A stretch of DNA of 64,000 bases from Hyphochytrium catenoides (taxonomy: Eukaryota > Sar > Hyphochytriomycetes > Hyphochytriales > Hyphochytriaceae). The DNA is taken from positions 1,218 to 65,217 of the forward strand of contig FLMG01003815.1 of NCBI GenBank assembly GCA_900088475.1, read 5' to 3'. The notes beneath the pieces were generated by a model that saw nothing but the letters and a program-made list of their open reading frames with translations, made no database searches and was not told the DNA's origin. Below are positions 36,966 to 48,963 of the stretch, piece by piece. Each line of letters begins with the position of its first letter. Position 1 is the first letter of the stretch. Position numbers and translations under genes: made by a program.

Positions 36966-39110
36966 TTGGTCCGCGGCTTGAAGTTGCAGAAGAATGGTGT
37001 GTCGGGTGTGACTCTGCCTGCTGCTGCTGTGCTGCTGCCATCGACCAGCACCTTTGAATGTCGAGCAGCAGCACATTGGGAACGGGGTTCTATAATATTG
37101 CGAGAAGTCTGAGAAGTGAAGGGGGCCGGCTCTTCTGCTGATCGGTACGCCGCTTGTTGAGTGCGTGACACTCTGACGCTCCTTGAGGAAGGTTTTACTC
37201 TTGCCAAGGACCTTTTGAAGAACCGCACGAGGAGCCTATTCCCTCCTCGTAATCTTGCTGCTTGAGTGGCAGACACTTCTTATTACTATTCCCGGGTTAT
37301 ACATTATGCTGGGCTGCACTGTTGTTAGAGATACTGCTGGTGATGACTTCAGCTTTCTAGTCGCACGCCTCTTCTATCTTTTACATGCATGTAGTCATTA
37401 AAGCTAAGTGGGAGAGGATATGGTTTTAAGGCAAGTCCGTCGTCGTGGTTGTCTATGACTTAAGAAGCATTTGAGAGGAGGGTGACCTTTTTTCACCTCA
37501 AAAGATATCCTGTTATTAGTCAGTTACGCACCGTGGACTTAACCTCTCGCAGATCTGCGACCACGGACAATGTCTCTTACTCTAGTCAAGACGATCTGTC
37601 AAGGAATAAAGACATGGGATCTGCATCACCTGGCAGTAGCGGCGGCCATCATCGCTACTAGGGCGGTAGTGGCGAAACGTAGTGCGAGTGCCTACCTACT
37701 CCAAGCGGCGGTGGGCAAGCGTCCTTTGATGGTACAATTAGAACAGAGTTACTTTATATTGAAATCATCACTGAGTCCAACAACTTTTTCACTTACTGAC
37801 TATGTCTCCATGACACCCACCAAGTTTGCCTTTCACATCAATCTGCCGAGTGGTGATGGCGCAGTTAATTGTTCGAAATAGTGAGTCGAAGGCGCAGCTG
37901 TTGGCAGGCAAATCTTCAGCAGTCGGCCGCCAAGGTTGACTCACAGTAAACATTAGCGAAGACTGATTAGCCCGAAATGCTCACCGCTCACCTTTAGGTT
38001 CCAAGTGCGTCTTCGTAGATAGAAATCTGAACAAGGAAGAAGCTTCTGTTGTTCTTAAACTGTGAGGGAACATTTCTTTGACTTTCAACCTACAATTTTT
38101 TGATAGCTTTCTTCTCCTCCTTCATCATACTTAGCTCCTCGATCCAGAGATATGCACTGACTCATCCGTCGTAGTTATAAATATGGCATGATGGTCAGAT
38201 TTATCGTCGTCGTAAGTTCTTCTATCATTATAGTGGTATAAGTAACTCCGCTTATAGACGTTGTGAACAGCCATTTACGGTGCTTTCTTGTAAGGACACT
38301 ATTACTGATCCAGGCAGATGCTGTCAGCAGGCTGTTACTACTGTTCATACGAGCACCGGCACCAGCATTCAGCTTGTTGTCGCATGGACACTGAATCTCA
38401 GAAGTCTGGTACGTAAGATTTTGCTGTTCGAAATTTTTCCAAATTGGCGGTGTCATGTTTCCCTTCTTCTTGATCTCCCTTTTCAACAATCGTGCGTCAT
38501 GCTTGTGTGCTTCAACCTTTCAGCGCTGAGGAGCAAATAGTTGTTGGTCTTTTCCTCACTACCTAGTAGTAGTCTTGGGTTTTACTTGCTTGTACTGTTA
38601 TTCTTCTCTTTACCATGTACGTACACTTATTCATCTACCCTTTTGTGAGAAGCACTTCCCAATCCTAAGTCCTCTGCTTGGATCGCATTTTGTTGCAGCC
38701 AAGGACCAATCAACTGATCTTTCATAGGAAAGAACGTCATCATTTGGGAAGAAAACAGCACTTGTCATCATGATGTCCTGCTAGTTCTGCTATGATAAGT
38801 GCCGAGCGCTCCTTCAAAATTACCCTCTGTTTCCCTTGCGGCTCTGTCCTTTGTAGTAACTACTACTAATATAAAAGCCCTAGGAATCCCAACCGCTTGA
38901 GCCTACTTAGACTCGCAAGTCTGACACTGCTTTGTATGGCCGAGGTAGTAGGCATCCATGTTTACACATAACCAGTACCTGAATATTGCAATGCTTGGGG
39001 CAAAGGCTCGAATTTGGTTTTGTCTCTGCGATGGCAATTCTTTTGACTTACGAATGTCTTGAACAGTGACCCGTCGGAACCAGCGTTCCGCGTGGACCTT
39101 TTCCAAACTT

Positions 39111-39147
39111 GCAAGGCACGAGCCATCCCGTGCAAGGCACGAGCCAT
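39111..39147. repeat. 21-bp tandem repeat (gcaaggcacgagccat core)
   Basis: The 16-base core gcaaggcacgagccat occurs at 39111-39126 and 39132-39147, a period of 21 bases. It is divisible by three and read on the minus strand as repeated MARAL, but the surrounding frame is not otherwise supported as coding. Confidence 0.75.
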
Positions 39148-39934
39148 ACCATTCGCTTTTTTGTTCTATCTGGCACATGGCCTAGTGGCCAGGTTAGGTC
39201 AAGAAGATAGGACTATACGATGGCGGAGGACAAGAGTCCAAGCTTCATATTAGTAAAAGAAGAAATGACGTCATTATTCATCCCTCCTGCATATGGTACG
39301 TACAAGGGATAGGACTATTCCTACCAAGTCAGGATCGTGCGCTGGTGAGCTGAAGGAGAATGCTCTGGACCGCGGGCAACCTTAAGGACGTTGTTCAGTC
39401 TCAACCATCGCCGGGTTACCTCTTACGTCAGGAGTGCTTGTTGTTTCAGTAGGGGCTAGTAGAAAACGAACAGTTGTTATTGGGCCTTTTCCACCCACGG
39501 AGCTCTATTCTTCTCGCAGCAGTAATCAATGTACCTCACGCAACCCTGGGAGGGGGGGAGATCAAGCGCAGCTGATAAACCCGGTGGCCGTAGCTCTACT
39601 GTGATAGGCAGACGGTGCTATCACTGACCTGATCCAGACCTGACAGTCATGAGTGCGTTTGTCGTTGCCTCACTTCTACCTCTTCGTAAAAATATGTTGC
39701 ACTGGTAGCCCCAGACCCAACAGGTTCAGCCCCTCTGATTTTTTAGTAGAAAAGAGCTTTCGCTAGAAGGGTTGTAGCAGAAGATGGTTCTCTTTCGGTT
39801 TTTTGTTGATTATTAGAGCCATAGCAGTACATGAATCAGTTCACTTGCAAGAAAGCGCTTATCATTTTCACAGTACTCGTACAGGTAGTATGACGGTTTT
39901 CCTATGAGAGGTCGGGTGGGGTCAAAGAGGTGAT

Positions 39935-40026
39935 AATGAGTGAATGTAGAACTACGTACATGGCAAAAAAAAGGATTTAGACCTTGCGTACTGCTGACAA
40001 TGAGTGAATGTACGTACATGGCAAAG
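39935..40026. repeat. Direct repeat aatgagtgaatgta...cgtacatggcaaa
   Basis: Two copies lie at 39935-39967 and 39999-40026. The left copy has a five-base insertion before the palindromic cgtacatg part. Further gtacgta elements occur nearby at about 40280 and 40590. No gene overlaps. Confidence 0.6.
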
Positions 40027-41234
40027 AGGAGTAGTAATAAAAGGAAAACATAACATCACCTTGTAAAGTTGGAGGAGAGCCAGCCTGGCCGCCTCAGTTC
40101 TGAAGGGAACAGTACACTAAGCCAACACTGCAACAATAATATGACTGGTGGGTAGGAGGCTAAAACGGTAGTGGGCATACTATTATCGTGTTGTGAGCAA
40201 TCCTTGTGAAAAAGCTCTCATCGCAATATTTATAATAAGCATTTTTGCACTCGTACCCATGCAGGCGTAGAACTGTTACGTACCTAATAAAAACTGTAAT
40301 CGTAGGGGATGCACCATGGGGGAACATAATAGCAACAGTATCGAATGTAGATGATGGAGCAAGACAGACAGCATTTTTGGTGGACCAGCATAACCTCGCT
40401 TTGAATGCTCCTGCAACTCCTCCTCCTAGACGGTTCGAACTTAGGAAGCACCTGAATATGAGAATGCGAGTCACACGATAGATAGTGACACCTCCACTAG
40501 GGTTGCTGGTTCTGGCTCTACAATTTATTTTCATTTGGAGAGCGAATAAGCGCCTTTCTCTCAGGTGAGAGATACGGAGCAAGAGGATGTACGTATCGCG
40601 GAACCTTCCAACACCACTTGAAAAAATAGAATTGTAAATGAATAACCATAAGAGACTCTGCGGCAATCCACGTTACACGCAAGGGTGAAATATTCATCTT
40701 GCTCAGGACAGCCAGAAAGGAGTCACGTACGGGTAATTGCTTGCTCTACGTAGGCTAAGTCTCCTAGGGTTAGTTGTCGTCCTTCAGCCGTCACACGCTT
40801 CAAGCACCACGTACCTCGACCTTCATACCTTTGTTGACTGTTCAGGGGAAAAGACTGATGTCAGGAAGTCCACATATTAGGGCTGGTGCATGCACCATGG
40901 TGAAAGCGATGTCGGCAGTTAAATGCTGTTTCTCTCTCTGACTTCTTTCGAGAATCAGAACCGTATGCCTCTTGTACCTCCCTCTCATTGGACATTAAGT
41001 GCTTTCCTCATTGCGCTGGTGCCTGATATTCTAGGACTCTGCTGCTCTAAAATGACGGCCAGTCCTGGTAGCAGGAAAGCCTTTAGTTTCTCCAATACGC
41101 GTACGCTGTTCCGATCCCGTCAAGGTTGTCACTTGACAATTTCCTCAATCCCTCTCAACTAGACCCAGTCCTCTAGTAGGAGTGCCCGTCCCAAGCGTTA
41201 CAATAGCCTTACAAGCTTCAACACTTCGTCCAAG

Positions 41235-42158
41235 ATGGTGAACGTCACCCAGACCGCACTTATACTTACTGGCCTGCTTGCCGCAGGAGTGCAGACGGCA
41301 GTTGCGACCGAGAAGATTGACGACTGGAGCAAAGTTAATGTAGTTGTCACCCAGTTTGACGAGGCAAAATGTGCTGAGAGAGGTGGTAGCTATGACAATA
41401 AGAAAGCTGAAGGAGCCAATGTTGAGGGAGGAGCTTGCTACCTAAAGAACGGTGAAGACCTTCTTGCTGTCTTCGGTGTGAAGGACAGCGAGTTCTCTAC
41501 CTCCAAAATCAACCTGCAGGAAGTCGACATGCTTGTAAATCACTTCTGGCCAGTGCCAAAGGATGGCAATGCCGCCTCGATCACTATCGTGCAAAACGAT
41601 GACACTACCGGCAAGATTGTCTACAACGTCAAGCTGAAGACGGACTGCAAAATCGAAGGAGAGGAAATCCAAGTGCTCGAGTCGCTGTCCCAGTGGGATA
41701 GCGACAAGGATTTCCCAGCTCTAACGATGCAAGCCACTTTTAAGGACGGTTTCCTTACATTGAATGGCTCTACAAGTGAGATCAAGGGTAACAAACGCTT
41801 CTATCAGTTCAATGCCATCGGTGCGCTGGCCAAGGACAAACTCTGCAAGGAAGCAGCATCTTTCTCTGTGGTTCCTGCTGACAGTTGGTTCGGGTACAGA
41901 GCGAAGCAGTCGGGCAACTGGCGTTTCGGGTTTGGCGAAGACTATAAGTGCAAGGAAGATGACAAGATATGTTCAGCAGCCATGCCACGTGATACTGTCT
42001 TGTCATCAGTCGGAACATCAAGTGGTGACGCCCCAACCCCTTCAGGCGAAACAAAGGAGACTACCACTTCCACAGCTACAGCTTCGCCGCCTCTTCTGTG
42101 GCTGGCTGGTCTCACCTCTGCGGCGGTTGCGGCTTTGTCTTCTGTGGTCTTTGCTTGA
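41235..42158 (+). CDS. Intronless secreted protein, probably GPI-anchored, unknown family
   Basis: One exon of 307 codons from ATG 41235 to TGA 42158. The start is followed by a clean signal peptide, VTQTALILTGLLAAGVQTAV, with cleavage expected after AVA. The mature part has about seven cysteines (in EAKCAERGG, GGACYLKNG, KTDCKIEGE, DKLCKEAAS, YKCKEDDKICSAAMP). They are spaced like a disulfide-linked ectodomain rich in beta-forming segments. A Ser/Thr/Pro linker (DAPTPSGETKETTTSTATA) then leads to a terminal hydrophobic stretch, LLWLAGLTSAAVAALSSVVF, ending directly at the stop, as in GPI-anchor signals. Codon choice leans to AAG, GAC and AAC, suggesting high expression. The leader just upstream is pyrimidine-rich. 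I recognise no family; a surface or wall glycoprotein is an inference. Confidence 0.8.
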   Translation: MVNVTQTALILTGLLAAGVQTAVATEKIDDWSKVNVVVTQFDEAKCAERGGSYDNKKAEGANVEGGACYLKNGEDLLAVFGVKDSEFSTSKINLQEVDMLVNHFWPVPKDGNAASITIVQNDDTTGKIVYNVKLKTDCKIEGEEIQVLESLSQWDSDKDFPALTMQATFKDGFLTLNGSTSEIKGNKRFYQFNAIGALAKDKLCKEAASFSVVPADSWFGYRAKQSGNWRFGFGEDYKCKEDDKICSAAMPRDTVLSSVGTSSGDAPTPSGETKETTTSTATASPPLLWLAGLTSAAVAALSSVVFA

Positions 42159-43823
42159 GAGAGGGAAGTGGAGCTATTTTAGGACTCAGACCTCTATCAC
42201 TCGGTCCTTTTCTACGTAACACCCCTCCACCATCTCCGTCTTTAGGCTACCATACCGCTGCGCTTTCGCACTACCACCACCACGTCTGAGCTCGTCCTGC
42301 TCTCTTATCCTTTTCCACTTAGCAGCAATATGATGATAGCTGACAGACGATGATACAATAGATTATAACCTATCATAAGTTCACATCCTTCACTAACAGT
42401 ATAAGTCATCCGCTTGTCTTCTTCTACTCCTCCACTCTAACCCTGCGTAGAACTATATTTGCAAAGATGCAAGCCCGTGTTATCTCTCTTATGAATGAGT
42501 AGTAGTGAGTAGAAGAAGAAAGAAAAGAAAAGAGGTAGAAAGGAAGAAAGCTAAATAACAAGTAAGGCGAACGTAGAAAATTGGAGAAAATGGTTAGGAG
42601 CAAGAGAGAAGTGAAGAAGAAGAAGTGAAGAGCCACGAGCGCAAAGAAGAATTGATTGAACGCTCCGGCTACCCGCCAACATGATCGTCAACAATAACTT
42701 CCCGGTGGTTACCTTTCTCTTTATTATACTGCAAGGTAATAGGGGAAAAGTCAGTGAAGCATGAGGACACCACTTTCTGGCAGAAGAGGAGGTTCCATGA
42801 ACTAACTAGGAGGAGGCAGCATACGCTAGAGAATTCCATACTACGCACTTGGCTTATGATGGCGAAAGGAAGTGCAAGTATGAAGTCCTGACCAGAGGGA
42901 GCTGGCGGGTCTATCACCAGGTTTACACCCACGGAAGAGCAATGACATGGTTGTTGAAGCTTCACCTCACATGCACAATCCAAGAACTTGCGCGCCGTAA
43001 TAGCGCGTTCGAGAGAGTACTCACCAAAGCATGCAACAACGGAAGTCCAGCCCTGCGACACGAATGTTTTAGAATATGATAGTGCAGCTGAGTATCCTCA
43101 TCACGCCTCTTAAGGCTTATCATCTGCTGTGAACAAAGCGAGCTAACAGCTTCATCATGTCTCATCCCTCTTCTCGGTCGTTCGAGCCCTGTCCCTGCAT
43201 CATTTGCTGATGGGACTTCCCGCCGCATCGCTCGCGTTGTAAAATGCGCGCGCGGCTGTAGAAACCAGGGTAGAATCTGAGGAGAAGTTAGTCTGCAGGT
43301 TGAGATGGAGAAAGATGAATGCGAATACATTTGGAAGCTTATTATATTTTGATAGAGTTCTTTTAATGCCATTTTTTCATGTAAGAGAATCTACCGGTAA
43401 GGGGGGCTAAGTAGAAGAGTAAAAGTTGAAGTCTGTGCGACGTTAACAGGATGATGCATATGAATCTTATTACATTCTACTCCCAAAGCTTCGTCTCTGC
43501 TGGTCTCATCATTTAGTTCTATCCATCACTTCTTGGCCCAGCTGCAGCATTGAAAGGCATCTTTCTGTCTCCCTGAAGTCGATCGATAGCACCGAGTAAA
43601 TCTCCTCACGCGCTCAGAAAGGTCATACGAGCGTCATCAAGGCCTGCCTGTTGTCCAGCAGAGCGCCTTCCTCCGCTCTGACTGAAGGCGAGACACCCAG
43701 GAACTAGGATGCCTTGCGGAGATGAGACATCGCCTGCATATGCTGTCATACTCCAGAAAGAATGAACTCTCCTACTTTCGTACCAGCATGGTCGGTATAG
43801 CGACATCTTTCTGACGAAGCCAC
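42159..43823. other. Intergenic region between the secreted protein and XRCC3
   Basis: It contains a purine-rich tract at about 42500-42640 (gaagaagaa and agaaaag runs), which I take as low complexity. Minus-strand frames at 42669-43061 and 42962-43372 are open but unconvincing. The last 200 bases may hold the XRCC3 first exon (an ATG at 43710 opens MPCGDETSPAYAVILQ), but I could not connect it by a good splice. Confidence 0.4.
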
Positions 43824-45252
43824 TTGCATGAAGCTCATTTTTTGCGTAAGAGCAGGCAAACCTACATAGATTGTAAACCTTCTGCGCCTGGATGTGGCAC
43901 CATTCTCTCGAGCGGATGTCAGTCGATTGACAAGGTCCTTCATGGTGGCTTCCGCTCCGGTAGTATTTATGAGCTTGCAGGTGAAGCAGGTTCTGGGAAG
44001 ACACAAATTGCCTTGCAGCTACTACTTCAGGTGCTATTTTATGTCCATAGTTTTGACGCACCGCATACATGGTTCATCCTCGTATTTCTCTACATTAGGC
44101 CCAGCTCCCGCCAGAGCTCGGTGGTCTTGGCTCCCGTTCTCTCTATATATCTACGGAGGGTGATGCCCCAGTCAGACGCTTGCATCAGCTTGCGCAGGAC
44201 TTTCAGGTGACTTCTGGGAAGCTCTTTGTGCCTCTATGCAAGTGTTGGTATATTAAGACTCCCAGCGGCTTATTTACTTGAACTTCCCTCGACAGAATCG
44301 GAAAGCTTTGGAAACAAAGTCTAACCAGCACGTTGAGTTAGACCTTGAAAAGATCTACGTCGAGAGCCTGCAGAGTGTAGAGGAGCTAGTGGACCTGATT
44401 AAGAATCGCCTACCGCTCCTGCTGGAGCAACGTTCAGACGTAGCTCTTCTAGTTTTGGACTCTATCGCGGCCTTGTTGAGAACAGAAATGCTCTCCACGC
44501 CACAGGTGGAGTCTTATACCAATGAACTGTTTGGTCTACACGTCTCAAGTATTGTCTGCGGTTTACCTCCAGAGCATGGCAGCTAGAGCCAGAGTGATGT
44601 TCAAAATTTCGGCCGCATTGAGGTCGCTGAACAAGAAGAGAAGAATATGGTGCATTGTCATCAATCAGGTTGACCTACCGCTACCTTGGCATCCCATTGA
44701 ATCTGATGTTACACCCACGCTCGCTAGGTGACAAGTGTGGTTTCTGAAGATGATTTGTCACCAAGTTGCGGGTCAACGCGGGGACGTGTAGTCCCATCCT
44801 TAGGATTGGCATGGGCAAGCTGCGTCAATCACAGGTATCATTTTTGCGTTATGAGGAATAAGTCTCTACTTTTAGTGTTGAATAACCCGGCAAGGCGCAA
44901 TATTGCCACTAAACGTTATCTGGTGTTCGTCATCTGCAGGATCGTCATCAAAAGGGCATCGATGCTTGGGACCCCATCGTATGCTGAGCCTACATTGAAA
45001 AATTTGTCGAGAACGACTAGGTGAGAAATCCTCTCCTTCCCTCTGAGAGGCACAAAGGGTCCCTTAAGGTTCATATATGGCAGTGCTCAGAACGCCAAGG
45101 AGAAAGGGCGTGAGATGGAAGCTTTCGAGGCCAACAACAAGACGACAAGCATCTCTGTCCGGGAGATGCAGGTCGCTTTTTCCTCCTATGTCCCTCTTGG
45201 AATAGCAGAGTTTATCATCGCCAAGGACGGCATAAGAGATTATGTTAGATGA
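43824..45252 (+). CDS. XRCC3: XRCC3, RAD51-paralogue recombination ATPase (5' end unresolved)
   Basis: RAD51 paralogues support homologous-recombination repair; XRCC3 partners RAD51C. The first clear exon has LSSGCQSIDKVLHGGFRSGS, IYELAGEAGSGKTQIALQLL (Walker A GEAGSGKT). The next gives LPPELGGLGSRSLYISTEGD and VRRLHQLAQDF, aligning with the XRCC3 QLP..GGL.....YI.TE..FP block. Then come VELDLEKIYVESLQSVEELV, Walker B VALLVLDSIAALLR, FKISAALRSLNKKRRIWCIV INQ, PSLGLAWASCVNHRI and a C-terminal exon with VREMQVAFSSYVPLGIAEFI, ending DGIRDYVR and TGA 45250-45252. No full N-terminal helical domain was found, so the start is uncertain. RAD51C or a DMC1-like protein are less likely because of the GGLG-YISTE and CVNHRI blocks. 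Confidence 0.8.
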
Positions 45253-45363
45253 GTTCCTCTTCTCACCTGACCAAGAACCATATTTACTAGATCCAAAGTG
45301 TCTTCTAATGGCCATTGCATTATGATGAGGATGATACCATGAGACGTATTCGTAGAGCACTTG

Positions 45364-48300
45364 ATGAGGATGCAGGGACTACGCTCACAAATGTGGCGGC
45401 AGATGCAAAATAGGAAGATGAATGAAGAACCGGCTGCTGACAGCCGAATACAGCAAGAACAGGTCTTTTTTGAACCGAAAACAGTCACTACCATAAGGTT
45501 CCTTCCTTACTTAAATCTTGACCTGGAAAAGGCAACCGGAAATAACAAAGCTGTTACGCAGATTGTTACTTTCTATATGCATCGATACGAATACGGAAGC
45601 ACGGAGCTCTTCCTAGACATGAAGATCTCTCTCAATCTCATCTCTCCGTACTCATCACAGCTATATTATCAGGTGAAAGAGCGCATCTCAGAGTGCATCC
45701 GCCTAGTGTTACCCCGTCGCTTCAGCTCATTAGAGAGCTTTCGATGTTCTGTTCAGCTGCCATGTAGGACGAACTGCTTGAATGTGTTGATACCCTGCGG
45801 CAATGGCTTCTCTTGACTTCAGTGTGTACCGGGACGCCTTCCATCGCTTGTAAGTGGAGTTCTCATATGTATCTCGACTCTTAGACTCATGAGGCTCGAT
45901 GCCTGTTACGGTTGTTGTCTAGGTATGAAGAGCACATTAATGATGAGGCTCAGCAGCGCGCACTTTCTAAGCTCGCGGCTGAGTGTAACCACCTCAACCT
46001 CGCGCATTGGCTAACGGATAAACAGCAGGCCAAGCTAGAGTTTTTTTCATACTTCTTATCGCAGCTATCAGATCTTGGAATTGCAAGTGATGAGATTGGT
46101 AGGTTCAGTGCTCTTTGGGGCCGGCCTACAAAGGAGACGGCATACAAGCCACGATCTTCCTCTCTCATACATGGTGCTCATCGACACAGACTTCAAGGCG
46201 TTAGAAGGTGGGGCTACCAGACAAACTCGCGATAGTTTGCGAAATTGTGAACTTCAGGTCGAAACTAGCGATAAAGGGGAACTAAGTGGGCAACCGGCAG
46301 GTAGGGTGGCAATTAGACCGCTGTCAAGGTGTTGCCTCAAACCTAACTGCCCTTGCCAGACCCTTCCTCAAAGAGGATCCGAGATTCTGATGATGGAGAG
46401 AGGCAGACTTCAAGTGGCGAGGACTCAGCGACAAAACGCAGACGGACTATTCCGACACGCTATGTTGGTAGGTATATGGCCGAGCAAGCCCGGGGGTAAT
46501 GCGGAGAGAAGGAGAGATCAAAGAAATGACGGCATTTCGAAAGCGGAGATCGACCTTACCGGCTTTGCAATGTACTTGTAGATGAGTTTCTGCCACTGAA
46601 GACTTTAACGCCATCAAAGGTCGACTTGCAGCTAAGTGATTCTGGGCAGAACCCTTTGCCTTCTGCGACATTGGATGTACAGAGAAGGGCTGACCAGGTT
46701 CGTCTTGGTTGGAGCGTTAGCTTTAGGTGCAGAGGTCGACATTTTGGTCCTGCACATTTCTTTTTAGCATTTGTCTCCACGTAACTGGAAGCGGAAAATG
46801 CTGCTATCCAGTGGCCTACCAATGGAGAATCCACATCAAGGTCGTAACGTTCTCTGCCTCTAGGCAGTTTCTGGCATTCGTCTTTATCGGGATGTTACTT
46901 TCGATTTTCTTCAGCTGACAAGCACGAGAGTTCGTCTCTTGCCGCACCCTTCCTATTCCTATGCCAACTGCTGGCGATGGAGCACTTTTAAGTCCTTCTA
47001 CTTCTCTAGGAGTCACGTCCAACTGCTCAGACAGAGAAGACTTCGCGCTACGGAAAATTCGGCAGACCTACTTCCATAACCGAACTCACCCGTAATATTG
47101 GTGCTCATAATAAGCAACTTCTCGCAGCAATAAAGCTCTTACATGAGCTTCGAGGAGGTACGGCTTAATGATGTGTCTGAAGAGTTATAAGTAGACCTAG
47201 CAAGACGGTGTCTTGATCTTAGAAAGTTCTTAGCAACAACCGTGAATGCCTTCAGAGCCCTGACTCATCTTCCCACAGTTTCTTCGGCATTGGTCAACGT
47301 AACATTTATTGGGAAGGATGTCGTCTTTATGCGGCAAGAAGATTCCATGCGAGTGCCCCCAAGAAATACGGCTGTGGTCCTCTTGGTTGCCCGAAGAAGG
47401 ACAGGAAAGAAGCGTGGTGAGTTTTCCATAGGTTCGTCAGCAGTTTTCGGCCTACTCATGAACCTGTCCACTTTGTCACTTAAGCAGGCATCGTCCGGGG
47501 ACGCCTGGAGCTCATACACGTAAGGTTATTCTCTAGAAAAGTACAAGGCGGTAGAAGGATTTTCGTTGGATGTCTTAGCCATCCCTAATATGTTCGCATG
47601 CTCTAATTGCACCGGCACAGGAGAAGTTGCTTAAAGTCACCGATGATATGCCAGAGAGCAACAGAACTAGGAAGTCTGTAACAAGTGGGGGCCCGCTGCT
47701 GCAAAGAAACATCCCGCTTCCAGTGCGAAAGGTTCGCCTGGTATCTCTCTTGAACACTGTTGCCCGTCCACTCAACCTGGGTCTGTTGTCTTCTGCCCCC
47801 TCACTTCCAGCTGTTGAGCGCTTCGAAGCAGAAAGAAGAGAAGGAGAAGACAAAGCGACCGCTAGTCAGGAGTCAGATGAAATATGCTCCAGTTCAACCA
47901 AGGAAAGCTCTGCTACTGCGAGAGTTCCCTGTACAGAAGCCATTGGGCGTTCCAGAGTCCCAGTGGGTGGCCTTAGCACCACCTCCACCAGGTAAGCACA
48001 GGAGTCCGTTGCTGTTATACCAAGAGCATCTACGCTTGCTCACCAAGGCAGCTTGTTGGGATAGACTCTCCTTCAAGAAAGTACGGCTTTGCTTCTGCTT
48101 CTGTCAGCGGAAAAGAGGTACTTGCCTCCAGCTGGCTCGCCAACAAGCGCAGTGGACCTCCGTCAAGAGCAGTTGATCAGAGTTTCGACCCATCTTTGCC
48201 ATCCTCAAGCAGCAGCAAGAGCAACGCGGCATTTGCTAGTCAAGAAAAGCATTCAAGAATACCATCTAGCCTTCAGGACCCGCATATGCAGAGTGCTGTG

Positions 48301-48521
48301 GACACAATTCCATCCTGGGATTCTATTTTCCCGAGCGCACCAATGATAAGCTCCATGGTATATTTGCGAACTCATTGTACGACTAGCTTGACCACTTGCT
48401 GACGACCTTTCCTCTTACGTGTTGCGACTAGACGGACAGTCAGAGAAGAGCTACGGGCCTTCGAAACTTCACCATTCCGCCACCTCCGCCTTTATTTGAG
48501 CCAGTTGCTTTCCTGCCTTGA
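45364..48521 (+). CDS. Unrecognised multi-exon protein with basic, proline-rich tail
   Basis: The first exon (ATG 45364) encodes a Gln/Arg/Met-rich start and then an ordered segment: KTVTTIRFLPYLNLDLEKAT, VTQIVTFYMHRYEYGSTELF and YYQVKERISECIRLVLPRRF. A second region (45910-46100) is helical: NDEAQQRALSKLAAECNHLN, LTDKQQAKLEFFSYFLSQLS. Later exons are low-complexity or basic, with an apparent nuclear localisation signal (ATKRRRTIPTRYVG), SITELTRNIGAHNKQLLAAI, a Cys-containing YGCGPLGCPKKDRKEA, EKLLKVTDDMPESNRTRKS and KQKEEKEKTKRPLVRSQM. The last ends TIPPPPPLFEPVAFLP with TGA 48519-48521. Intron borders were chosen by GT-AG and frame continuity and several are uncertain; this could be two genes. 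The basic tail and NLS suggest a nuclear protein. No family recognised. Confidence 0.5.
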
Positions 48522-48963
48522 GCTGATATGGTGCTGGGGACAGAGAAAATCCGAGATATTTATAAACAGACTGTGTTAACCACAGGGGTTGGCAAGTTAT
48601 TTATGAAAACAGAGATACCTCTAGGACGAGGAAGAGTGAGAGAATGGACTGCCAGTGACCCAAAGGGGAAAGTAGGGATCACTCAATGGAACCAAGTCGT
48701 CTATACATAGGGTAGGCAGGTATCTGGCTGGCTTGTAATTGCAGCCTCCGTGCATTCGATTCGTCAACTCAATATATTGCAGCCGCTGGAGGCTGGAAGC
48801 ATCTATTGCCGCGCGGCTGCGTATATCGGCCTAAGTTGATGGCAAGCGTTTGTTAATATACGAAGCGGAAGGAGGGTTTAGGCAACGTGTTGAGAGTTTA
48901 GAGACTGTCGAAACCAAGTGGTTGGAACAGTTGTAGCATAAGCGCCTTGATCGAGAGACACAA

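Larger units (their letters stand above)
36271..41234. other. Gene-poor interval of about 5 kb
   Basis: This is the largest gap in the window. Open frames at 36962-37276 (-), 37570-37881 (+), 38280-38540 (+), 40160-40666 (-) and 40245-40481 (+) exist, but their products lack repeats of natural domain structure and splice continuity. I found no tRNA, rRNA, transposase or reverse-transcriptase signature. The sequence is AT-richer to the eye and carries several short repeats (listed separately). It may be regulatory, hold an unrecognised non-coding RNA, or be eroded mobile DNA. Confidence 0.45.

Noticed and set aside
40425-40450. tRNA B-box-like ggttcgaac
   Set aside because: No complementary T-stem or cloverleaf around it.
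36271-41234. Searched for transposase, reverse transcriptase, LTRs and CRISPR-like arrays
   Set aside because: Only short, low-copy repeats are present; no regular spacer-repeat pattern or enzyme motif.
41764-42219. 151-codon plus-strand frame overlapping the secreted protein
   Set aside because: An alternative frame of the GPI-type protein gene; it has no start context or domain.
43150-43210. tRNA B-box-like gttcgagccc
   Set aside because: The flanking bases do not form a T-arm stem and no A-box or acceptor stem is in range.
48528-48710. 60-codon plus-strand frame just after the unknown gene
   Set aside because: Short, no motif, and lies where a 3' UTR is expected.
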